Part shown: piece after piece, positions 46,363-55,861 of the stretch
How the letters are laid out: every line of letters begins with the position of its first letter
Position numbering within the stretch: the first letter of the stretch is position 1
Origin: an uncultured Clostridia bacterium
GTDB taxonomy: Bacteria; Bacillota; Clostridia; TANB77; CAG-508
Direction of reading: 5' to 3'
Length of the DNA: 64,000 bases
Assembly (NCBI GenBank): GCA_934168305.1
Contig: CAKPNF010000004.1
Coordinates: 1 to 64,000, forward strand
Made by a program: the position numbers and the translations under genes
Notes under the pieces: generated by a model
Database searches by the model: none
What the model saw: the letters and a program-made list of their open reading frames with translations, nothing else
Told to the model about the DNA's origin: nothing

Positions 46363-46707
46363 ATGGCAAAAAGAGGAGGTTTCCCAGGAGGTATGGGAGG
46401 ATTTGGCGGAATGAATATAAATAATTTAATGAAAGAAGCCAAAAAAATGCAAGCAGAAATGCAAAAATCACAAGAGGAGTTAGCAACAAAGGAGTTTGAT
46501 TCAACAGCTGGTGGAGGTGCTATCAGTGTAAAGGTTACAGGTGAAAAGGTTATAAAGGAGATTAAGATTAAACCTGATGTTGTTGATCCTGATGATGTAG
46601 AGATGTTAGAGGATTTAATTTTGACTTGTGTTAATGAGGCTTTAAGAAAAGTTGATTCTGCACAAAGTCAAGAACTTGGTAAGTTTAATATACCTGGGTT
46701 AATGTAA
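46363..46707 (+). CDS. ybaB: YbaB/EbfC nucleoid-associated protein
   Basis: A 114-residue DNA-binding protein. It has a Gly/Phe-rich N-terminus (GGFPGGMGGFGGM), the helix NLMKEAKKMQAEMQKSQEEL and the conserved core GGGAISVKVTGEKVIKEIKI, typical of YbaB. It lies between dnaX and recR as in most bacteria and is probably translated from their shared mRNA. GAAAGGAGAG precedes the ATG. Confidence 0.95.
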   Translation: MAKRGGFPGGMGGFGGMNINNLMKEAKKMQAEMQKSQEELATKEFDSTAGGGAISVKVTGEKVIKEIKIKPDVVDPDDVEMLEDLILTCVNEALRKVDSAQSQELGKFNIPGLM

Positions 46708-46723
46708 TAAAAGGAGAAGGCAG

Positions 46724-47323
46724 ATGTCATTATATTCACCATCAATAGAAAAATTAATAGAAAGTTTTGAAAAGCTACCTAGTATAGGGCACAAAACAGC
46801 TGCTAGATTAGCGTTTTATATTTTGAATTGTTCAGAACAAGAAACAAATGAATTTATAAATTCAATAGTAGAAGCAAAGAAAAATTTAAAATATTGTAGT
46901 AAATGTTATAATATATCAGATACAAACCCATGCCCAATATGTGCAAGCCCTAAGAGAGACCAATCTTCAATATGTGTTGTTGAGGATGTAAGAGATATTG
47001 TGGCAATGGAAAAAACGCATGAATTTAAAGGAGTATACCATGTATTGCACGGTTCTATTTCTCCTATGAATGGAATTGGACCGGATGATATAAAAATTAA
47101 AGAGTTACTTTCAAGACTTATGGATGGACAAGTTAAAGAAGTTATACTTGCTACAAATCCTAGAGTTGAAGGGGAAGCTACAGCTATGTATTTATCTAAA
47201 CTAATTAAGCCATTAGGAATTAAAGTTACTAGAATAGCACATGGAATTCCTGTTGGTGGAGATTTAGAATACACAGATGAAATCACTTTAACTAAGGCTT
47301 TAGAGGGAAGAAGAGAAATATAA
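46724..47323 (+). CDS. recR: Recombination mediator RecR
   Basis: A 199-residue DNA-binding protein acting with RecO/RecF in loading RecA on gaps. The helix-hairpin-helix (FEKLPSIGHKTAARLAFYIL), the four-cysteine zinc finger (CSKCYNISDTNPCPIC) and a Toprim domain with VVEDVRDI and the Walker-B-like ATNPRVEGEATA are intact. It follows ybaB by 16 bp. Full length, no defect. Confidence 0.97.
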   Translation: MSLYSPSIEKLIESFEKLPSIGHKTAARLAFYILNCSEQETNEFINSIVEAKKNLKYCSKCYNISDTNPCPICASPKRDQSSICVVEDVRDIVAMEKTHEFKGVYHVLHGSISPMNGIGPDDIKIKELLSRLMDGQVKEVILATNPRVEGEATAMYLSKLIKPLGIKVTRIAHGIPVGGDLEYTDEITLTKALEGRREI

Positions 47324-47327
47324 TGTT

Positions 47328-47519
47328 TTAGCATGTATTAGAGTTTTCTGATTCATCTCTTGCTTTGGTTGTTGCAATTATTGCTAAATTATCAGCAAAT
47401 GCAGTAAAGAATGCTGCTAATATTGCAGCATCATCTGATGTAAGGTTTTCACTGACAGATATTGCAAGACTGCTGGCGAGTCCTATTAAATTACAACTTG
47501 ATAAATCGGAAAAACACAT
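47328..47519 (-). CDS. Small clostridial membrane-associated protein (DUF6774-like)
   Basis: A 63-residue protein with a hydrophobic Ala-rich body (LIGLASSLAISVSENLTSDD and AAFFTAFADNLAII) resembling short clostridial proteins with an LTxDDxxxLAxFxTxLGDxLA pattern. The ATG at 47519 is 6 bp after GAGGTG; a GTG at 47528 overlaps that site. Convergent with recR, 4 bp apart. Function unknown. It is real on RBS, composition and family resemblance from memory, which I cannot verify. Confidence 0.6.
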   Translation of the reverse strand: MCFSDLSSCNLIGLASSLAISVSENLTSDDAAILAAFFTAFADNLAIIATTKARDESENSNTC

Positions 47520-47591
47520 AAGATACACCTCTTAGTATTTTATGTGTTTTTTGTTATGTTTGTTACAATATTAGTTGATAATTTAATATAA

Positions 47592-48720
47592 TTATGTAGT
47601 TAATATGGTTTTACAAATATTCTCTGTTGAATGTTTTTTTGCTAAAATTTCTGTGTTTTTTTTCATTTCTTCTAATTTTACAGGATTATTAATAATATTT
47701 TTTAATATTTCATAAGGTGAATCATTTTTTCTTATCCAAACACCGGTACCTTTACTTTCCAAAAATTCAGCATTTTCTTCTTCTTGACCTGGAATAGGAT
47801 TAATTATTATCATTGGTAAATTTGAAGCCAAACTTTCTGAAGTTGTTAATCCGCCTGGTTTTGAAATTACCAAATCAGATATTGCCATAAGTTCAGGAAC
47901 TTTATTTGTAAATTCCAATACTCTAACATTTTTTTCTTTATTAAAGTTTTTTACAATAGTTTCAAAATTTAATTTCATTTTTTCATTTTTTCCTGCAATT
48001 GCAATTATTTGAATGTTTTCAAAGTTTTTAATTAAATCTTCAAAGATTTGTAAAGTTCTATTTTTTCCTAATCCAAATTCACCGCCGGCAAAAAATAATA
48101 TTGTTTTTTTATTTTCTTCCAAATTAAATTCTTTTAAAATATCTTGCTTATTATATGTTTTTAAAAATCTTGATGATATTGGAATTCCTGTTACAAAGAC
48201 TTTGTTTTCTGAGATATTTTTTGATATTAGGTAATTTTTCATTTTATCATTTGCAACAAAAAAATAGTCCGTATATTCATTACCGTACCAACCATTGATC
48301 ATGTGGAGAAAAGTCTGTCATTATTGTTGCAATTTTTGCTGTAATTTTACCTTTCCTTTTTAAATAGCTACACATTTGGCTTCCAAATGGATGTGTTGAA
48401 ATTATTAAATCAGGTTGTTTTTCTCTTAATAATTTTAAAAGTTTTATGGCTAATATTTTATTTGACCTAGATGAGATGTGTGCTAGTGGACCTTTTTGTG
48501 AATCTGAATAAATTTTTCCCCATGCCCATGGCAATTTTTTAGCCATTTCTCTATATGCAGCAGTTGTCACTATTTCAATTGGTTTATTAACATACTTCAT
48601 ACAATCAATTAATTCTGTTTCGCAATCTTTATAATTGTTATCTATGCATTCTTTTATTGACTTTGCAGCATTTAAGTGTCCACCGCCATATGATGCATAA
48701 AAAATTAAAATTTTTTTCAT
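47592..48720 (-). CDS. UgtP/MGDG-synthase-like glycosyltransferase, requires +1 frameshift
   Basis: A 375-residue GT28-type enzyme if bridged. The N-terminal part has the MGDG-synthase motif SYGGGHLNAAKSI and THPFGSQMCSYL; the C-terminal part has the nucleotide-sugar site KPGGLTTSESLASNLPMI. Family members add glucose or galactose to diacylglycerol. Codons 1-145 end at GTA; frame 0 then reads CGG TAA, while skipping C48285 yields GGT and the conserved HDQWLVGNEYTDYFFVAND. Start ATG 48720 follows AAAGGA by 9 bp. Both halves are otherwise uninterrupted, arguing against decay. Confidence 0.88.
48282..48288 (-). other. Candidate +1 frameshift site at CGG (glycosyltransferase)
   Basis: On the minus strand GTA CGG T, with TAA immediately after CGG in frame 0. 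Skipping C48285 and decoding GGT gives Val-Gly-Asn-Glu in the conserved segment. It is the only one of four sites with T rather than A after CGG. Confidence 0.78.
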
Positions 48721-48892
48721 AAATAAATTTCCTTTCATTTATTTTGTTTAATTATGATATACAAAATAATTATTGCATTAATTTTAGCATATAAAAAAAA
48801 ATATTTCAATAATGGTATATTTTTCAAATATTTATACAAAATATATATAAAATCAATCTATAACAAATTAAATTGTAAAAAAGGAGAAAATT

Positions 48893-49366
48893 GTGAAAAA
48901 AGTTTTAAAAGTATTATTGATTATATTTTTTATAATATTGTCCACAATTTTTGTATTTATTGTGGATAAAGGTGAAATAAACACAGTCAGCTTAGCCAAA
49001 AGTACAAATGCATCTGACATACAATTAATGGCCAGGGCAATAAATGGTGAAGCCAGAGGTGAAACATATGAAGGACAAGTTGCTGTTGGAGCAGTTATCT
49101 TAAATAGGGTAAAGGACTCAAGATTTCCTAATAGCATATCTGGTGTAATTTATCAGTCTGGAGCTTTTACTGCTGTTTCAGATGGACAGATTAATGCAGC
49201 AATTTCGGAGGGTTCTACGGTTTATAAAGCAGCACAGGATGCTATGAATGGATGGGATCCTACAGGAGGTTGTGTATATTATTTTAATCCGGCCACTGCA
49301 ACAAATAAGTGGATTTGGTCAAGACCCTTAGTTAAAACTATTGGAAAACATAGATTTTGTAAATAA
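48893..49366 (+). CDS. sleB: Spore cortex-lytic enzyme SleB/CwlJ-type hydrolase
   Basis: A 157-residue exported hydrolase: N-terminal TM/signal (about residues 3-25) and a SleB/CwlJ catalytic domain with the conserved LMARAINGEARGETYEGQVAVGA-type start, catalytic Glu in this segment, and the C-terminal WSRPLVKTIGKHRFC. It degrades spore cortex muramic-lactam peptidoglycan in germination. No peptidoglycan-binding repeat is present. GTG start after AAGGAG. It pairs with ypeB, needed for its localisation. Confidence 0.92.
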   Translation: MKKVLKVLLIIFFIILSTIFVFIVDKGEINTVSLAKSTNASDIQLMARAINGEARGETYEGQVAVGAVILNRVKDSRFPNSISGVIYQSGAFTAVSDGQINAAISEGSTVYKAAQDAMNGWDPTGGCVYYFNPATATNKWIWSRPLVKTIGKHRFCK

Positions 49367-49368
49367 AA

Positions 49369-49397
49369 GGGATTAAGGGGCCACCACACAAAATCCC
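49369..49397. repeat. GGGCCACCACAC hairpin, copy 2 (sleB terminator)
   Basis: Identical 29-base core to 46230-46258, with the stem extended here by AAA/TTT (49366-49400). It is probably a terminator-like or REP-type element between sleB and ypeB. Confidence 0.85.
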
Positions 49398-49458
49398 TTT
49401 TATAAAAAGTTAGGGATTATAATAAGAGAATAAGGTGAGGGAAAGGAAGATTTTATAA

Positions 49459-50823
49459 ATGAAAAATTGGATAGATAGATTAAAAAAAGCTCATATGTTG
49501 AGTATTATAACAATATTTTTAGTTATTATAATATGTTTGATTGCTGTTTTAATAAATAGACAAAGAACTGCAAAACAGGCATCAGAAAATTCTTATAATA
49601 GGGCATTCTATGAATTAGTAGATTATGTTGAGAATGTAGAAACATATCTCGCAAAATCATTAATTTCAAGTACTCCAGAACATGGAGCAGAAACTTTAAC
49701 AAATGTCTGGAGAGAAGCAAACTTGGCTCATGCATATCTTTCTCAGTTACCAATTGAAAGTCAAGAACTAGAGAATACAGAAAAATTTTTAAATCAAGTT
49801 AGTGATTATAGCTATTCTTTATCAAGAAAAAATATTTATAACGAAAGTTTAACAGATGAAGACTTAAAAAATTTAAAAGATTTACATTCTTATAGTGTGG
49901 AATTAGAAAATACTTTAAATCAATTATCAGATGATATAAATTCTGGTAGAATTAAGTGGAATGAACTTACAAATAAAGGTACGACAGCATTTGCTCAACA
50001 AGTAAGTACAAGTTCTTTAGATGGGTTTAGTAATTTAGAAGAAAATTTTCATGAATATTCAGGTTTAATATATGATGGGGCTTTTTCTGAGCATATGACA
50101 AGTGGTGAACCAAAGGGATTAACAGGTGATGATATTGATGAAGAATCTGCTAAGCAAAAAGCTATTGATTTTATTGGAAATGATAATGTTAAAGAAGTAC
50201 AAAATTTGGGATATTCCGAAAATGCGACAATACCTGAATATAATTTTTCTATAAAAACATCTTCAGAGGATAGCGTTAGTATTTCAGTATCTAAAAAAGG
50301 TGGACATATTATTTATATGAATTCAAATAGAGGAGTTAATACTGAGATTATTTCACAAGAAGAGGCAAATGCAAAAGGAAAAGAATTTTTGAATAATCAT
50401 GGATTTAAAGATATGAAAGAAACGTATTATTTAAAACAAGATGGAATTATTACTATAAATTATGCTTATACTCAAAATAATGTAGTTATTTATTCTGATT
50501 TAATTAAAGTAAAGGTTGCCTTGGATAATGGGGAAGTGCTTGGAATTGAAACAACTGGGTATTTGAATAATCATACTCAAAGAGATACTTCTAAAGTTAA
50601 AATAAGTAAAGAAGAGGCTAAAAAAACTTTGAATAAGAATTTACAGATAAATTCTGAAGGATTGGCTATTATTCCTACTGAATATAAAACGGAGATTTTG
50701 TGCTATGAGTTTAAGGGAAAAGTTGATGATAAAGAGTTTTTAGTTTATGTTAATGCTGAGAATGGTAGAGAAGAAGATATTTTGATTATTACTAATACTC
50801 CAAATGGAACGTTGACTATGTAA
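49459..50823 (+). CDS. ypeB: Germination protein YpeB
   Basis: A 454-residue spore protein that stabilises and localises SleB. It has an N-terminal TM (about residues 14-32), a helical YpeB domain (ETYLAKSLISSTPEHGAETL, WREANLAHAYLSQLPI), then PepSY-like repeats (from about residue 220) with GVNTEIISQEEANAKG. Operon with sleB, as in Bacillus. AGGAAG precedes the ATG. Confidence 0.93.
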   Translation: MKNWIDRLKKAHMLSIITIFLVIIICLIAVLINRQRTAKQASENSYNRAFYELVDYVENVETYLAKSLISSTPEHGAETLTNVWREANLAHAYLSQLPIESQELENTEKFLNQVSDYSYSLSRKNIYNESLTDEDLKNLKDLHSYSVELENTLNQLSDDINSGRIKWNELTNKGTTAFAQQVSTSSLDGFSNLEENFHEYSGLIYDGAFSEHMTSGEPKGLTGDDIDEESAKQKAIDFIGNDNVKEVQNLGYSENATIPEYNFSIKTSSEDSVSISVSKKGGHIIYMNSNRGVNTEIISQEEANAKGKEFLNNHGFKDMKETYYLKQDGIITINYAYTQNNVVIYSDLIKVKVALDNGEVLGIETTGYLNNHTQRDTSKVKISKEEAKKTLNKNLQINSEGLAIIPTEYKTEILCYEFKGKVDDKEFLVYVNAENGREEDILIITNTPNGTLTM

Positions 50824-50828
50824 AATAA

Positions 50829-50899
50829 TTTTTGAACCAAGAGGGACGTTGTTAAATTGGTTTTCAACCATTTTAACAACGTCCCTCTTGGTTCAAAAA
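50829..50899. repeat. GGACGTTGTT-type palindromic repeat, copy 3
   Basis: TTTTTGAACCAAGAGGGACG (from 50829) is inverted at the right end (to 50899), with inner arms AAATTGGTT/AACCATTTT. It closely matches the inner hairpin at 32771-32840. It lies between convergent ypeB and the VanW gene. Confidence 0.85.
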
Positions 50900-50912
50900 T
50901 TCATTTTCTTTT

Positions 50913-52634
50913 TTAATGTCTTTTATATGTGTCTTTTGAAATTCTTTCAGTACTTACAACATTTCCATTTTTCTTTAAAGTTTTATAAGCTTCTGAATAA
51001 ATAGCATTTGAAGTGGTTCTAGTTATTCTCGAAGTTATTTGAACTTCATAATCATTTTCAGATTTCAAACCAAATATTTTAAAATTAGCAATTCCATTCG
51101 AAACAGAACAAGTTATTTTTATTGGATATTCTCTGTTGTTTTTAAATTTAAAATCAATAGCTCCATATACAACTGTTGCATCTCTACTTGCACCTGCGTA
51201 AGAAGGAACAAATTGGTGATTACTTCTTTCTGTTACTTCCAAGTTTGCATATAATACAGCATTATATAAAGTAGTTGTTATTTGACAGATACCTCCTCCT
51301 AGACCATCTTCGACTTTTCCTGATACATAAATCGGAGCTTCTTTGTATCCAGCTGCAATTGTTCTTGCCCCAACAGTTTTGTTATATGAAAAGGTTTCTC
51401 CTGGCATAAGTACAGTACCATTAATTTTTTTTGCTGCTAAAATTAAATTTGTAGTACGGTTTCTGTTACTTGCAGAATATTTTGTTGAAAAGTTTGATAG
51501 TAAGTCAGGGAATGCCTCAGTTCCTATCATATTTGTTGTAACATTAGGGTATAATACTTTTAATGGAATTGTGTATTCATCTTTTTCTTCTTGCAATAAT
51601 TGTTTAGCTTCTTCTAGTGATATTCCAAAGTCTAGACCATTTTCACTTGGAATTACTCGGTATGGATTTTGTGTATAATAAGCATTTATAGGTTCTTTAT
51701 GTATTTCATTATAAATTGCATCTAAATTTATTTGAGTTGGAGATTGTTCTTCGGTAATTAACTGTAACTGATTATCTTTTAAATTTAAATTGTTTATATT
51801 ATATTTTATGTGTTTTGCAGATTCTTCAATTTTTATAACATTACCTGAATGACCTTTGGTTATTATTAAATTATTTCCATCAATATAGCAACTGCTTTCA
51901 ATTACTTTATCTGGTAGCTTGTTCGAAATGTCTTGTAAACTATTTTTTAGTTGTTCTTCATCTATTGAAAAACCAGGGTCAATATTGGTTTTTGAAAATA
52001 AAGATTTTAAAATGATAAAGTTATTTTCAAAAATATTTCCATTTTTTCCAATTTCATATGCTATTTCTACAGCTTCATTTGTATTAAAATATACAGATAA
52101 TTGTTCTGTTGAAAGAGATGTTTCATAATCGTTGTGTTTTAATTTGATTTCTTGAGGAATTGATGAACTAATATAAGTTGATATTTTTTGTGTTGCTTCT
52201 TCTTTTGTTAAACCAGATATATCTATTCCTTTAATAGAAATTCCATGTGCGATTGTTTGACTTTTTGTGTTTATTAAAGTGAATGTAATAAATGTTATTA
52301 ATATTATTAGTATAAAAATAAATGTTAAAATTCCAAAAATAGTTAAAACGTCTGAACGATTGCGGTTTTGGTAATTATTTATGATTTTGAAGGAATTTTT
52401 TTCTAATGAATTTTCTTGTAGATTTTCTTCATCATTTTCAATGTTAGTTATTTCATTGTTATTGTTTTGTTTATTTTCATTTTCTCTTAAAATTATAGTA
52501 TTATCATTATTTTCTTGGATTTTTAAATCATTATTAGAACCGTTTTGACTTTCAATTTTATTTTCTTTTTCTTCTGTTTCTATTAAAATTGGTGTGTTTT
52601 CATTTGTTATCTTTTCTTTTTCTTTTAATTTCAT
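50913..52634 (-). CDS. VanW-family membrane protein (YoaR-like)
   Basis: A 573-residue protein: a charged, Asn/Glu-rich cytoplasmic N-terminus (about 90 residues), one TM helix (about 97-118), a putative peptidoglycan-binding domain (about 130-340) and a C-terminal VanW domain (about 375-515) with ATYSAS-like start, MPGETFSYN and GLGGGICQITTTLYNAVL. VanW genes occur in some vancomycin-resistance clusters but are also common in the chromosomes of Clostridia with no resistance role. Biochemical function unknown. Uses CGU, CGC and CGA codons normally. Confidence 0.88.
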   Translation of the reverse strand: MKLKEKEKITNENTPILIETEEKENKIESQNGSNNDLKIQENNDNTIILRENENKQNNNNEITNIENDEENLQENSLEKNSFKIINNYQNRNRSDVLTIFGILTFIFILIILITFITFTLINTKSQTIAHGISIKGIDISGLTKEEATQKISTYISSSIPQEIKLKHNDYETSLSTEQLSVYFNTNEAVEIAYEIGKNGNIFENNFIILKSLFSKTNIDPGFSIDEEQLKNSLQDISNKLPDKVIESSCYIDGNNLIITKGHSGNVIKIEESAKHIKYNINNLNLKDNQLQLITEEQSPTQINLDAIYNEIHKEPINAYYTQNPYRVIPSENGLDFGISLEEAKQLLQEEKDEYTIPLKVLYPNVTTNMIGTEAFPDLLSNFSTKYSASNRNRTTNLILAAKKINGTVLMPGETFSYNKTVGARTIAAGYKEAPIYVSGKVEDGLGGGICQITTTLYNAVLYANLEVTERSNHQFVPSYAGASRDATVVYGAIDFKFKNNREYPIKITCSVSNGIANFKIFGLKSENDYEVQITSRITRTTSNAIYSEAYKTLKKNGNVVSTERISKDTYKRH

Positions 52635-52839
52635 GTTATTCTCCTTTTAAATAGTCTATTATAGTATATCATCAATTGGAAGAATTTACTACTACAAAAT
52701 TTATAAAAATCACATAATATTGTAAAAATAATAAAAAAAAATTTGCTAATAATAATATTAATGAATTTAAAATTGTATTATTAATCTTATATAAATTTAA
52801 TAATATAAAAAAAAAGAATTCATTAGTAAGGAGGATGTT

Positions 52840-53019
52840 ATGTCTAGAAATAGTAAATTAATATCTGAGAATTTAAGAGAAGAAATTGCCAAAGAATTAG
52901 GTGTTTATGACCAAGTAAAAAAAGATGGTGGTAGTTGGGCAAGTGTATCTTCTAGGGATTGCGGAAATATAGTTACTAAAGCTATAGAAATAGCAAATCG
53001 TTCAGTAGAAAATAAGTAG
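52840..53019 (+). CDS. Alpha/beta-type small acid-soluble spore protein
   Basis: A 59-residue protein starting MSRNSKLISENLREEIAKEL, with LGVYD, GGSWASVSSRDCGNIVTK and a terminal basic helix. The pattern EIAxELGV...GGxWxxxxSRxxGxxVxK is that of alpha/beta SASPs, which coat forespore DNA and protect it from UV and heat. AAGGAGGATGTT precedes the ATG. It contains one Cys, unusual for SASPs. A sigma-G promoter is expected upstream; AT-richness prevents a secure call. Confidence 0.88.
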   Translation: MSRNSKLISENLREEIAKELGVYDQVKKDGGSWASVSSRDCGNIVTKAIEIANRSVENK

Positions 53020-53063
53020 TTTTTATATTATATAATTAAAAAAATATTCATTTGTAATCTACT

Positions 53064-53114
53064 AAAAAATGTCGAATTTTGCGATGGAATTTCATTGTAA
53101 TATTCGACTTTTTA
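53064..53114 (+). terminator. Probable SASP gene terminator
   Basis: GTCGAAT (53071-53077) pairs with ATTCGAC (53102-53108), extended by AAAAA/TTTTT, with a T-rich tail. Large loop of 24. Confidence 0.65.
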
Positions 53115-53196
53115 TTGTATTATATACATATATTTTATTCAAAATTTATTTCAAAATTTTAGAGTCTTAAAAATTTCCAAAAAAACAAATTATAAA

Positions 53197-54327
53197 ATGA
53201 GGGAGGTAAATAAAATTTATATTAACTATAAAATAAATATTGACAATTCAAAAAATAAAATATATAATACTAATGTAGAAATATTTACATATAGAGATTA
53301 TATAAAATACCAACAAATTTATGGAAATAAATATTCAATTTTAAAAGAAGATGAAGAAGAGTACTTATTAAAAAATGAAATTTCTAAAAAAATTATTAAT
53401 AATGAACATGATAAAATATTTAGAAAAATATTAGATATAAAATCCGAGGCAGTGGATTTTATTAATAATTCTTTGAATTTAAAAATTAAAATTGCAGAAG
53501 AACAAATTGAAAAATATACTAGCAGTTTTATTACTGATGATTTAAAAAATGAAGAATCAGATGTGATATATAAATTAAAAGATAAAAATATATTTTTTTT
53601 AATAGAACATCAAACTAAAGTAGATTATAAAATGCCTGTAAGAATTTTAGAATATGAAATTGCAATTATAAAAAGTGCTATTGATTATAAGAAATTTGGA
53701 CAAAAAGACTACAAAATACCAAAGGTAATTTCAATAGTGTTGTATACAGGAAAAAGAAAATGGAATGCTAAAAACTATATAAATGAAATTCAAGAAAGAT
53801 TTGAAGAGTTTGAAGAATCAGAATTTTCAAAATACAATGTTATAGATATTAATAATATTCCAGAAGAAAGATTATTAAAAGAATATAACTATTTATCAAA
53901 AATTATGTTGTTGGAAAAGTATAAAGGAAATGATTTATCAGAATATTTGAATAAAATAGCACAAGAGATTAAAGCTAATGAAAAATATTATAATACTCAA
54001 GGAAAAGAGATTTTGATAATATTAATTGAACAGATTTTACTTACAAAAATTGGCGAAAGAAAAACTAAAGAAATATTAAAAATTTTGAAGGGAGGGAATG
54101 AAGATATGCTTAATTGTATAGAAAGTGCTTATAGAGAAAATAGAGCGTATTTTAATAATGGTGTAAAAGCTGGAATGAAAAACGGAATGGAAAAAGGATT
54201 ATTAAAAGCAAAAACTGATATAGTAAAAGAGCTGTTAAAGATAAAAATGCCAATAAGTCAGATATCACAAGTAACTCATTTAACAGAAAAAAAGATTAAA
54301 GAAATAGAACAAGAAGATGTATCATAA
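53197..54327 (+). CDS. Rpn-family recombination-promoting nuclease
   Basis: A 376-residue protein of the PD-(D/E)XK Rpn/Transposase_31 family, which in E. coli promotes recombination by DNA cleavage. The N-terminal helix HDKIFRKILDIKSEAVDFIN begins near residue 68, after an unusual extension; the catalytic region is DVIYKLKDKNIFFLIEHQTK; the C-terminal DIVKELLKIKMPISQISQVT tail resembles that of the 13925 gene. The annotated ATG lies 5' of a GGGAGGT motif, so the true start may be internal (a non-AUG codon such as ATT at 53215). Confidence 0.8.
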   Translation: MREVNKIYINYKINIDNSKNKIYNTNVEIFTYRDYIKYQQIYGNKYSILKEDEEEYLLKNEISKKIINNEHDKIFRKILDIKSEAVDFINNSLNLKIKIAEEQIEKYTSSFITDDLKNEESDVIYKLKDKNIFFLIEHQTKVDYKMPVRILEYEIAIIKSAIDYKKFGQKDYKIPKVISIVLYTGKRKWNAKNYINEIQERFEEFEESEFSKYNVIDINNIPEERLLKEYNYLSKIMLLEKYKGNDLSEYLNKIAQEIKANEKYYNTQGKEILIILIEQILLTKIGERKTKEILKILKGGNEDMLNCIESAYRENRAYFNNGVKAGMKNGMEKGLLKAKTDIVKELLKIKMPISQISQVTHLTEKKIKEIEQEDVS

Positions 54328-54448
54328 ATAATATAAATAAATTCATAAAGGTTAAAAAATATCACTAATATGTGATATTTTTTTAATAGTAATTGCCAAA
54401 AATAAAAAAAAAGCATATAATTTAACAAGAAAAAATTGAGGTGATAAT

Positions 54449-55840
54449 ATGAAAATAAAAGAAATAATAAAAGCAACTAAAGGAAAGTTAATAATAGGTA
54501 ATAAAGAAGCAAATGTAAATGAATTTTGTAAAGACACAAGAATAATAAAAACTGGAGATACATATATAGGAATAAAGGGTGAAAATTTTGACGGAAATAC
54601 ACTATGGAAACAAGCATTTGAAAAAGGAGCAACAACAGTAATTTTAGAGGGTATAGATTTTGAAAATGAAAATTTAGAACAATATAAAGATAAAAATATA
54701 ATAAAAGTTGAAGATACAATTCAAGCAATTTCTGATATTGCGACATATAAAAGAAAATTATATGGAAAAGATTTTCCTGTTGTTGGTGTGACAGGAAGTG
54801 TAGGAAAAACAAGCACAAAAGATATAATTGCAAATGTGGTTTCACAGAAGTATAAAACATTGAAAACTCAAGGAAATAATAATAATAACATTGGGCTTCC
54901 ATTCACAATGTTTAAATTACAAGACCATGAGGCAGCTGTAATAGAAATGGGAATGAATCATTTAGGAGAAATAAGTCATTTAACTAAAATTGCAAAACCA
55001 ATAATATCTGTAATTACAAATGTTGGAACATCACATATAGGTAATTTGGGATCTAGAGAAAATATTTTGAAGGCAAAACTAGAAATTTTAGAAGGAATGG
55101 ATAAAAAGGTTTTAGTCATTAATAATGATAATGATTTACTACATAAATATTATTTAGAAAATAAAAAAAATCAAGATATTGAAATACATACATATGGAGT
55201 CGAAAATAAAGCTGATGTAATGGCAGAAGATATTATCTTAAATGAAAATGATAGTGAATTTGTTTGTAATTTAAAAGGCAAAAAATTCAAAATTAAAGTA
55301 CCTGTTGGAGGAGTTCATTTTGTTTATAACGCACTATGTGCTGTAACTGTGGGAAACATTTTGGGATTAGATATAGAACAGATAAAACAAGGAATAGAAA
55401 CATTTGAATTGACAAAAAAAAGAATGGATATAACAGAATTAAAAAATGGAGTAACAATTATAAATGATAGTTATAATGCAAGTTTTGAATCAATGCAAGC
55501 TTCACTTAAATATTTAGATGGATTAAAATGTGACAGAAAGATTGCTGTTTTAGGAGATATGTTTGAACTAGGTGAGTATTCAAAAGAACTTCACGAAAAA
55601 GTTGGTAGAGAAGTTGTAAAAAATAATATAGATATTTTGATTTGTTCAGGTGAAAATTCAAAATATATTGCTAAATCAGCTAAAAATAATGGGATGAATG
55701 AAAAGAAAATTTATTATTTTGAAGATAAAAATAAAATTAAGGAATTCATAAAACAAAACTGGAAAAGTGGAGATGCAATACTTTTTAAAGCTTCAAATGG
55801 AATGAAATTTTTTGAGATAGTAGAAGCTTTGTTAAAATAA
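54449..55840 (+). CDS. murF: UDP-MurNAc-tripeptide:D-Ala-D-Ala ligase MurF
   Basis: A 463-residue Mur ligase that adds D-Ala-D-Ala to the stem peptide. It has the ATP loop GVTGSVGKTSTKD (about residues 112-124), the metal-binding EMGMNHLGEI and the C-terminal NDSYNASFESMQASL, diagnostic of MurF. GAGGTGAT precedes the ATG. It is followed 22 bp later by ddl, which makes its substrate dipeptide. Confidence 0.96.
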   Translation: MKIKEIIKATKGKLIIGNKEANVNEFCKDTRIIKTGDTYIGIKGENFDGNTLWKQAFEKGATTVILEGIDFENENLEQYKDKNIIKVEDTIQAISDIATYKRKLYGKDFPVVGVTGSVGKTSTKDIIANVVSQKYKTLKTQGNNNNNIGLPFTMFKLQDHEAAVIEMGMNHLGEISHLTKIAKPIISVITNVGTSHIGNLGSRENILKAKLEILEGMDKKVLVINNDNDLLHKYYLENKKNQDIEIHTYGVENKADVMAEDIILNENDSEFVCNLKGKKFKIKVPVGGVHFVYNALCAVTVGNILGLDIEQIKQGIETFELTKKRMDITELKNGVTIINDSYNASFESMQASLKYLDGLKCDRKIAVLGDMFELGEYSKELHEKVGREVVKNNIDILICSGENSKYIAKSAKNNGMNEKKIYYFEDKNKIKEFIKQNWKSGDAILFKASNGMKFFEIVEALLK

Positions 55841-55861
55841 TAAAAGAAAGGAAGATGCAAT

